In this document: piece after piece, positions 57,082 through 64,000 of the stretch
How positions within the stretch are numbered: position 1 is the stretch's first letter
Layout of the letters: every line of letters starts with the position of its first letter
Origin: Geodermatophilus obscurus
GTDB taxonomy: Bacteria > Actinomycetota > Actinomycetes > Mycobacteriales > Geodermatophilaceae
Assembly: GCF_900143215.1 (NCBI RefSeq)
Contig: NZ_FRDM01000007.1
Coordinates: forward strand, 124,001-188,000
DNA: 64,000 nucleotides
Reading direction: 5' to 3'
Program-made: the position numbers and the translations under genes
Notes under the pieces: generated by a model
Databases searched by the model: none
What the model saw: the letters and a program-made list of their open reading frames with translations, nothing else
Told to the model about the DNA's origin: nothing

Positions 57082-57115
57082 CCAGTCCCTCACCGCGAGC
57101 CCGGTGAGGGACTGG
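57082..57115. terminator. Perfect 13-bp stem-loop downstream of lsr2
   Basis: CCAGTCCCTCACC and GGTGAGGGACTGG surround GCGAGCC-type loop sequence; preceded by GGCCCCGT. It is second to the larger hairpin at 57121. Confidence 0.65.
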
Positions 57116-57120
57116 AACGG

Positions 57121-57168
57121 CCACCCTTCCCCCCGTGCCGAGCCTGCGGGGCACGGGGGGAAGGGTGG
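57121..57168 (-). terminator. lsr2 terminator, 19-bp perfect stem
   Basis: CCACCCTTCC... (57121-57139) and ...GGAAGGGTGG (57150-57168) pair fully around GAGCCTGCGG, eight bases after the lsr2 stop. It is a member of the gene-end repeat family (compare 35935-35984). Confidence 0.85.
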
Positions 57169-57175
57169 TCCTTCT

Positions 57176-57529
57176 TCAGTGCGCGGCTTCGTAGGCCTCG
57201 ACGACGCTGGCCGGGATGCGCCCGCGGTCGCTGACCGCGTGACCGTTCTTGCGCGCCCAGTCGCGGATCGCGCCGGCCTGCTCGCGGTCCATGCGGCCAC
57301 CGCCTCCGGTGGCCCGCGACCGGCCGCCGCCGGAGGCCCGGCCACTGCCGCGACCGACCTTGCGCGCGGCCTGCACATAACGGGAGAACGCGTCTCGCAA
57401 CTCCTGCGCGTTCTTCTCCGACAGGTCGATCTCGTAGTTCGTGCCGTCGAGCGAGAAACTCACCGTCTCGTCCGCGGGCACGTTCTCGTCGAGGTCGTCA
57501 CTGAGGATGACCTGCACCTTGCGCGCCAT
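57176..57529 (-). CDS. lsr2: Nucleoid-associated protein Lsr2
   Basis: A 117-residue protein. The N-terminal oligomerisation domain starts [29 protein letters not shown]; a Gly/Arg linker follows, and the C-terminal AT-hook-like DNA-binding domain has the Arg102-Gly103-Arg104 motif. It silences AT-rich, often foreign, genes as the actinobacterial H-NS analogue. ATG 57529 gives the family length. It lies between lysS and clpC, as in M. tuberculosis. Confidence 0.97.
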   Translation of the reverse strand: MARKVQVILSDDLDENVPADETVSFSLDGTNYEIDLSEKNAQELRDAFSRYVQAARKVGRGSGRASGGGRSRATGGGGRMDREQAGAIRDWARKNGHAVSDRGRIPASVVEAYEAAH

Positions 57530-57679
57530 TCGCCGTCTCCACTCCCACACCGCTCCGCAGAACGGGGACCGCTGCCCCCGAGCTCGCAGCCCTTTTCGCT
57601 GTCGGACAGGACCCTAGACCATTCACGGCACGGAGAAACACATCCCCCGCACAATGGAGTGAGAGAGTGGGCTGCCGGA

Positions 57680-59185
<1,506 letters not shown>

Positions 59186-59196
59186 GGGTCGCCACC

Positions 59197-60018
59197 CTAC
59201 GGGGAGGTCGATCTCCGGCCGGGCGGGGAACGGAGACCGGCCTCGTGCCGCTCGAAGGCCAGCCGCAGCCCGTGCACGGTCAGATCGGGCTCCTGCTCAC
59301 CGATCGAGCGGCAGCTGTCGGCCACCAGGGGCGCCAGCCCGCCGGTGGCCACGACGACCGGCGCGACGCCGAACTGCGCGACCAGCTCCGCGGCGATCCG
59401 GGTCACCAGCCCGTCGACCAGACCGGCGAAGCCCAGCACCAGGCCCGACTGCAGCGCCGCGACGGTGTTCTTGCCGATCGCCTGTGGCGGCACGGTCAGC
59501 TCCACCGAGCGCAGCTGCGCCGCGCGGGCGGCCAGCGCCTCCAGGCTGACCTCGACACCGGGGGCCAGCGCGCCGCCGAGGAACTGCCCGTCGGGGCCCA
59601 CGGCGTCGACGTTGGTGGAGGTGCCGAAGTCGACGACGACGACCGGGCGCCCGCCACCGTCGGGACGGCGTCCGTAGAGCTCGTGGGCGGCCAACGCGGT
59701 GACCACGCGGTCGGCACCGACCTCGCGCGGGTTGTCCACGTGCAGGGGGACGCCGGTCCGCACGCCCGGCCCGATGAGGACGACCGGCACCTCGAGGGAG
59801 TCCAGCAGCGCGCGCAGCGCCGGGAGCAGCGCGGGCACCGTCGAGCAGGCCGACACCCCGGTCACCTCGGTGTCGCGCAGCAGCCCGCGCCAGAGCATCC
59901 GCAGCTCGTCGCTGGTGGCCCGGGGCGCCGTCGTCACCCGCCAGCAGCCAACCCGGCGCGCACCGTCGAAGGTGGCCAGGACGGTCTGGCTGTTGCCGAC
60001 GTCGACGGTGAGCAGCAC
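59197..60018 (-). CDS. coaX: Type III pantothenate kinase
   Basis: A 273-residue ASKHA kinase phosphorylating pantothenate, the first step to CoA. Phosphate loop VDVGNSQT at 5-12 (family DxGNT/S), GADR at about 100, and the [11 protein letters not shown] motif at about 128. It needs a monovalent cation. It fits with panC and panD upstream. GTG 60018 is three bases after the nadC stop, so it is coupled. Confidence 0.95.
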   Translation of the reverse strand: MLLTVDVGNSQTVLATFDGARRVGCWRVTTAPRATSDELRMLWRGLLRDTEVTGVSACSTVPALLPALRALLDSLEVPVVLIGPGVRTGVPLHVDNPREVGADRVVTALAAHELYGRRPDGGGRPVVVVDFGTSTNVDAVGPDGQFLGGALAPGVEVSLEALAARAAQLRSVELTVPPQAIGKNTVAALQSGLVLGFAGLVDGLVTRIAAELVAQFGVAPVVVATGGLAPLVADSCRSIGEQEPDLTVHGLRLAFERHEAGLRSPPGRRSTSP

Positions 60019-60021
60019 CGG

Positions 60022-60930
60022 TCAGCCCGCCCGCAGGTCGAGCGCGAGGTCGAGGATCGGCGCGGAGTGGGTGAGCCCGCCGACCGACAGGTAGTCGACA
60101 CCGGTCTCGGCGACCGCCCTGGCGACCTCCAGGGTCAGCCCGCCGGTGGCCTCCAGCTCGGCCCGCCCGCCGACCAGCGCGACGACCTCACGCAGGACGT
60201 CGGGCGCCATGTTGTCGCAGAGCAGGAAGTCCGCGCCGGCCTCGACCGCCTCGACCGCCTGCGCGGGCACGTCGACCTCCACCTGCACCCCCACCCGGGG
60301 CGCCCGCTCGCGCACCGCGGCGACGGCCGCGGCCACCGAGCCCGCGGCGGCGACGTGGTTGTCCTTGACCATGGCGACGTCGTAGAGCCCCATGCGCTTG
60401 TTCGACCCGCCGCCGCAGCGGACGGCGTACTTCTCCAGCGGCCGCAGCCCGGGCGTGGTCTTGCGGGTGTCGAGGACGACGGCGCCGGTGCCCTCGACCG
60501 CGTCGACCCACCGGCGGGTGAGCGTGGCGATGCCACTGGCCCGGCTGGCGATGTTCAGCGCGCTGCGCTCGGCGGCCAGCAGCGCGCGCACCGGCCCGCG
60601 GACGGTCAGCAGCACGTCGCCCCGGACCACCCGGTCCCCGTCGGCGGCGCCCGCGGTGAGCGTGGCGCCGGGCGCGAGCCGGGTGAACACGCGCGCGGCG
60701 ACCGGCAGGCCGGCGACGACGCCGTCGGCGCGGGCCACGAGGTCCGCGGTGCCCAGCTGCGCGGCCGGCACGGTGGCGGCGCTGGTGACGTCGTGCGCGA
60801 CGGCCAGGTCCGGGGCGCTGGGCAGAGGGGCGCCGCCGGTGAGGTCCTCGACCAGGGTGCGCTCGACCAGCTCGGCCACCCACGCCTCGGACAGGCCGGT
60901 GCCCTCCAGCGAGCGCGGATCGCCGGTCAC
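60022..60930 (-). CDS. nadC: Nicotinate-nucleotide pyrophosphorylase (quinolinate phosphoribosyltransferase)
   Basis: A 302-residue enzyme converting quinolinate and PRPP to nicotinate mononucleotide. Motifs: ERSALNIASRASGIATLTRRWVDAV, DTRKTTPGLRPLEKYAVRCGGG, VKDNHV and the final SVGGLTHSAP. GTG 60930 was chosen; the 17-codon extension upstream would code through one copy of a 41-bp repeat. It follows nadB. Confidence 0.94.
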   Translation of the reverse strand: MTGDPRSLEGTGLSEAWVAELVERTLVEDLTGGAPLPSAPDLAVAHDVTSAATVPAAQLGTADLVARADGVVAGLPVAARVFTRLAPGATLTAGAADGDRVVRGDVLLTVRGPVRALLAAERSALNIASRASGIATLTRRWVDAVEGTGAVVLDTRKTTPGLRPLEKYAVRCGGGSNKRMGLYDVAMVKDNHVAAAGSVAAAVAAVRERAPRVGVQVEVDVPAQAVEAVEAGADFLLCDNMAPDVLREVVALVGGRAELEATGGLTLEVARAVAETGVDYLSVGGLTHSAPILDLALDLRAG

Positions 60931-60939
60931 CGCTCTCGC

Positions 60940-61027
60940 CCCCGCCCGCCCCAGCGGTGAGCTCCCAGGCTCGCTCACCACTCCTGCCCCGCCCGCCCCA
61001 GTGGTGAGCTCGCAGGCTCGCTCACCA
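60940..61027. repeat. 41-bp direct repeat with stem-loop, between nadB and nadC
   Basis: Units 60940-60980 and 60987-61027 differ at two bases only. Each contains GGTGAGC...GCTCACC with GCAGGCTCG or CCAGGCTCG in the loop. The second unit covers the nadB stop codon. Confidence 0.85.
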
Positions 61028-62722
61028 GCCCCTCACCCCCGGCGTCCCCACCGGGCGGCGGGTCACCTGCAGGGCGCCGTCCTCGCCGAGCCGCACGTCC
61101 AGGTGCACCTGCCAGTCCTCCTCGATGTCGGGGTGGTCCTCGCGCCAGTGGCAGCCGCGGGTCTCCTCGCGGGCCGCGGCCGCGGTGGCGAGCGCGGTGG
61201 CGACGGTGAGCAGGTCGGTGGCCTCCCAGCCGGCCACGCCGGGGGCCACGTGTGCACCCGCACCGCCCACCCGGTCCGCGTCGAGCCCGGCGGCCAGGGC
61301 GGCCAGCCGGCCGGTCGCCTCGGCCAGCCCCGTCCCGCTGCGCAGCGCGCCGACGTGGGCGGACATCGTCTCGGTGACCGCACGGCGGCCCTCGGCGTCG
61401 AGCAGCCCGGACGGCGCGGTGTCCGGCGGCACGAGGGGGGACGGCGGCGGCAGCCGCTCGGCCAGCTCGGCGCCGATGCGCGCGGCGAAGACCAGCCCCT
61501 CGAGCAGCGAGTTCGACGCGAGCCGGTTGGCCCCGTGCACGCCGGTGCAGGCCACCTCACCGCAGGCGTAGAGGCCGGGTACCGTCGTCCGCCCGGCGAG
61601 GTCGGTGACCAGGCCGCCCGAGGCGTAGTGCGCCGCCGGGGTGACCGGGATCAGCTCGGTGACCGGGTCGATGCCGGCCGCGCGGCAGCTCGCCACGATC
61701 GTCGGGAACCGCCGGGCGAGGTCCGCGACCCCGCGGGCGTCGAGCTCCACGTGGTCGACGCCGTCGCGCAGCTGAACCCGGGTGATGGCCTTGGCGACGA
61801 CGTCGCGGGGCGCCAGCTCGGCCAGGGGGTGGGCGCCGACCATGAACCGCTCCCCCGCGCCGTCGCGCAGCACCGCGCCCTCGCCGCGCAGCGCCTCGCT
61901 GACCAGCGGCTGCTGACCGCGCGCGCCCGGGCCCAGGTAGAGGGAGGTCGGGTGGAACTGCACGAACTCCAGGTCGGTGGCGACGGCTCCGGCGCGCAGC
62001 CCGAGTGCCACGCCGTCCCCGGTGGAGACCGGCGGGTTCGTGGTCGCGGCGTAGACCTGCCCCATGCCGCCGGTGGCGAGCACGACCGCGCGGGCGCGCA
62101 CCGCGCCGACGCCGTCGGCGCTGCCCTCGCCCAGCACGTGCAGGGTGACCCCGGCGGCCCGGCCGGCGGCGTCGGTGAGCAGGTCGAGCACCATCGCGTG
62201 CTCGACGAGGGTGACCCCGGGATCGGCGCGGACGGCGTCCTGCAGCGCGCGCTGCACCTCCGAGCCGGTGGCGTCTCCGCCGGCGTGCACGATCCGGTCG
62301 GCGGAGTGCCCGCCCTCGCGGGTGAGCAGCAGCGTGCCGGCGGGGTCGCGGTCGAAGGCGGCGCCCCAGCCGATCAGCTGGCGCAGCCGCTCGGGACCCT
62401 CGTGCACCAACACCGAGACGGCGTCGGGCTCGCACAGCCCCACCCCGGCCACCTCGGTGTCGCGGGCGTGCGCCGCGGGGGTGTCGGCGGGATCCAGCAC
62501 AGCGGCGATGCCGCCCTGCGCCCAGCGGGTCGACCCGTCGTCCACCCGGACCTTGGTGACGACGGCGACCGACAGCCCGGCCGCCCGGGCGTGCAGCGCC
62601 ACGCACAGCCCGGCGATGCCGGATCCGACGACGCAGACGTCGGCCGCGAGCTCCCAGCCGGGCGCCGGCGCGGTCAGCCGCACCGGCAGCCCGATGACCC
62701 GGGGAACCGTCGACGTCGTCAC
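61022..62722 (-). CDS. nadB: L-aspartate oxidase
   Basis: A 566-residue flavoenzyme making iminoaspartate, the first step of de novo NAD synthesis. FAD-binding VVGSGIAGL is at about 29-37, active-site HSADRIVHAGGDATG near 150, and ATNPPVSTGDG and GEVACTGVHGANRLASNSLLEG later. GTG 62722 has GAGGAGG five bases upstream. nadA is not visible in the window. It lies between panD and nadC. Confidence 0.95.
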   Translation of the reverse strand: MTTSTVPRVIGLPVRLTAPAPGWELAADVCVVGSGIAGLCVALHARAAGLSVAVVTKVRVDDGSTRWAQGGIAAVLDPADTPAAHARDTEVAGVGLCEPDAVSVLVHEGPERLRQLIGWGAAFDRDPAGTLLLTREGGHSADRIVHAGGDATGSEVQRALQDAVRADPGVTLVEHAMVLDLLTDAAGRAAGVTLHVLGEGSADGVGAVRARAVVLATGGMGQVYAATTNPPVSTGDGVALGLRAGAVATDLEFVQFHPTSLYLGPGARGQQPLVSEALRGEGAVLRDGAGERFMVGAHPLAELAPRDVVAKAITRVQLRDGVDHVELDARGVADLARRFPTIVASCRAAGIDPVTELIPVTPAAHYASGGLVTDLAGRTTVPGLYACGEVACTGVHGANRLASNSLLEGLVFAARIGAELAERLPPPSPLVPPDTAPSGLLDAEGRRAVTETMSAHVGALRSGTGLAEATGRLAALAAGLDADRVGGAGAHVAPGVAGWEATDLLTVATALATAAAAREETRGCHWREDHPDIEEDWQVHLDVRLGEDGALQVTRRPVGTPGVRGW

Positions 62723-62774
62723 CAGGCCTCCTCGCCGGGTGGTGCTGCGCCCACGGGCGACCTCGCGGGCTGGC

Positions 62775-63200
62775 TCACCTGACCGGTGCGCCGAGCGGGC
62801 TCCGCCCGTGGTCCGTTGCACCGGGGACCGGGGCCGAGGGGTCGCCGCCGAGCTCGACGACGCGGTTGGCGGCGTCGACGTGCACGACCTTCGGAGTGCA
62901 GGACTTCGCCTCGGTCTCGTCCACCAGCCCGTAGCTGATCAGGATGACCAGGTCGCCGGGGTGCACCAGGTGCGCGGCGGCGCCGTTGATGCCGATGACG
63001 CCACTGCCCCGCTCGCCGGGGATGACGTAGGTCTCCAGCCGCGCGCCGTTGGTGACGTCGACGATCGCGACCTGCTCGCCGGGGAGGAGATCGGCGGCAT
63101 CGAGGAGGTCCTCGTCGATCGTCACCGAGCCCACGTAGTGCAGGTCGGCCTGGGTGACCGTCGCACGGTGGATCTTGGACTTGAGCATCGTGCGCATCAT
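62775..63200 (-). CDS. panD: Aspartate 1-decarboxylase
   Basis: A 141-residue pro-enzyme making beta-alanine. It self-cleaves at Gly24-Ser25 (YVGSVTID), yielding the pyruvoyl group. Downstream motifs [28 protein letters not shown] are complete. The ATG overlaps the panC stop (ATGA). The C-terminal 15 residues are extra and disordered. Confidence 0.96.
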   Translation of the reverse strand: MMRTMLKSKIHRATVTQADLHYVGSVTIDEDLLDAADLLPGEQVAIVDVTNGARLETYVIPGERGSGVIGINGAAAHLVHPGDLVILISYGLVDETEAKSCTPKVVHVDAANRVVELGGDPSAPVPGATDHGRSPLGAPVR

Positions 63201-64000
63201 CGCGGGTCTCCCAGCTGGATCTCGGTGTTGTCGATGAGTCGGGTGCTGCCGGCGCGGGCGGCGACGAGCAGCCGGGCCGGGCCGGCGGCCGGCGGGGGCC
63301 CGAGGTCCGGATCGGTCAGCTCCAGGTAGTCCGGGAGCAGGTCGGGTGCCTCGGCGAGGACGGCGGCGGCCGCGGCCAGGACGGCGTCGGCGCCCTGCGG
63401 GCCGGCGGCCGCCCCGGCGCGCAGCGCGCGCGAGAGGGTGGCCGCGGTGGCCCGCTGCTCCGGGGAGAGGTAGCGGTTGCGGGAGGACAGCGCCATGCCG
63501 TCGTCCTCCCGGACGGTGGGCACGCCGACGACCTCGACGCCGAGCGCCAGCTCGCGGGCCATCGCCCGGATGAGCGTGAGCTGCTGGTAGTCCTTCTCGC
63601 CGAAGACGGCCAGGTCCGGGCGGACCAGGCCGAACAGCTTGGCGACGACGGTCAGCACGCCGGCGAAGTGGCCGGGGCGGACGGCGCCCTCGAGCACGTC
63701 GCCGAGCGGGCCGGGGTGGACGGTCACGCCCAGCGCGCCGGGTGGGTAGACCTCGTCCACCGGCGGGTGGAGGACGGCGTCGGCGCCCTCCTCGGCCAGC
63801 GCGGCGAGGTCGGCGTCCCAGGTGCGTGGATAGCGGTCGAAGTCCTCGCCGGGGCCGAACTGGGTGGGGTTGACGAAGACCGAGACGACGACGCTGCCGG
63901 CCCGTTCCCGCGCGGCGCGGACGAGGGCGCGGTGCCCCTCGTGCAGGGCGCCCATCGTGGGCACCAGCGCGACGGGGCCGGGCAGCTCGGCGACGAGCCC
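63197..64000 (-). CDS. panC: Pantothenate synthetase, 5' end missing
   Basis: The frame is open to the window edge, so about 20-35 N-terminal residues are outside. It condenses pantoate and beta-alanine with ATP. Visible motifs are [45 protein letters not shown] and the KMSKS-like [15 protein letters not shown]. It heads the panC-panD-nadB-nadC-coaX-lysS series in this window. Confidence 0.96.
   Translation of the reverse strand, partial: GLVAELPGPVALVPTMGALHEGHRALVRAARERAGSVVVSVFVNPTQFGPGEDFDRYPRTWDADLAALAEEGADAVLHPPVDEVYPPGALGVTVHPGPLGDVLEGAVRPGHFAGVLTVVAKLFGLVRPDLAVFGEKDYQQLTLIRAMARELALGVEVVGVPTVREDDGMALSSRNRYLSPEQRATAATLSRALRAGAAAGPQGADAVLAAAAAVLAEAPDLLPDYLELTDPDLGPPPAAGPARLLVAARAGSTRLIDNTEIQLGDPR

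Noticed and set aside
60931..60981. N-terminal extension of nadC to ATG 60981
   Set aside because: It would translate one unit of a 41-bp repeat whose sister copy is non-coding; the shorter start gives normal family length.

Overview
The window is about 75% GC, uses GTG starts freely, and has stem-loop terminators without U-tracts. Its contents (Lsr2, CarD, DisA, LytR_C, DUF3263 and DUF5313 proteins, CIRCE-controlled groEL) point to an actinobacterium. From family resemblance I suggest Geodermatophilaceae (Blastococcus, Geodermatophilus or Modestobacter); this is inference. No prophage, complete insertion sequence or CRISPR array was seen.

Layout. 0-6 kb: 3' end of an M20 peptidase, HD phosphohydrolase, DUF4031, Gfo/Idh/MocA oxidoreductase, DUF72 and a secreted fibronectin-type protein. 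5.7-13.1 kb: zwf, groEL with two CIRCE operators, an SDR, a cold-shock gene, thrC behind a SAM riboswitch, and a HAD phosphatase. 13.1-21.8 kb: an ABC permease coupled to a rare one-chain fusion of a secreted alpha/beta hydrolase and an ABC ATPase, then LytR_C/DUF3263 proteins, RarD, CBS, DUF5313 and dodecin. 21.9-36.3 kb is an accessory zone: two two-component systems, small enzymes, lysG/lysE, tRNA-Thr, a USP protein, and several decayed genes, including an N-terminal remnant of hen1 and a C-terminal remnant of a FetB/YbbM-type permease. 36.3-39.7 kb: HtrA protease and DUF445.

39.7-64 kb is the conserved actinobacterial block known from Mycobacterium tuberculosis Rv3579c-Rv3602c: rlmB, cysS, ispF, ispD, carD, (insert: UbiA, ECF sigma plus putative membrane regulator, FeS photolyase), lpqE-like lipoprotein, radA, disA, membrane protein, mutY, clpC, STAS, lsr2, lysS, coaX, nadC, nadB, panD, panC. 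It joins isoprenoid precursor synthesis, tRNA charging, DNA-integrity surveillance (DisA, RadA, MutY), proteolysis (ClpC), nucleoid and transcription control (Lsr2, CarD), and an operon feeding NAD and pantothenate/CoA synthesis.

Most noteworthy: the hydrolase-ABC fusion; a family of palindromic repeats at gene ends sharing a CTCGCAGGCTCG-like core; a one-base insertion that misreads the DisA C-terminus; nested five-codon micro-ORFs built from a 14-bp tandem repeat before ispF; and gene remnants clustered in the accessory zone.
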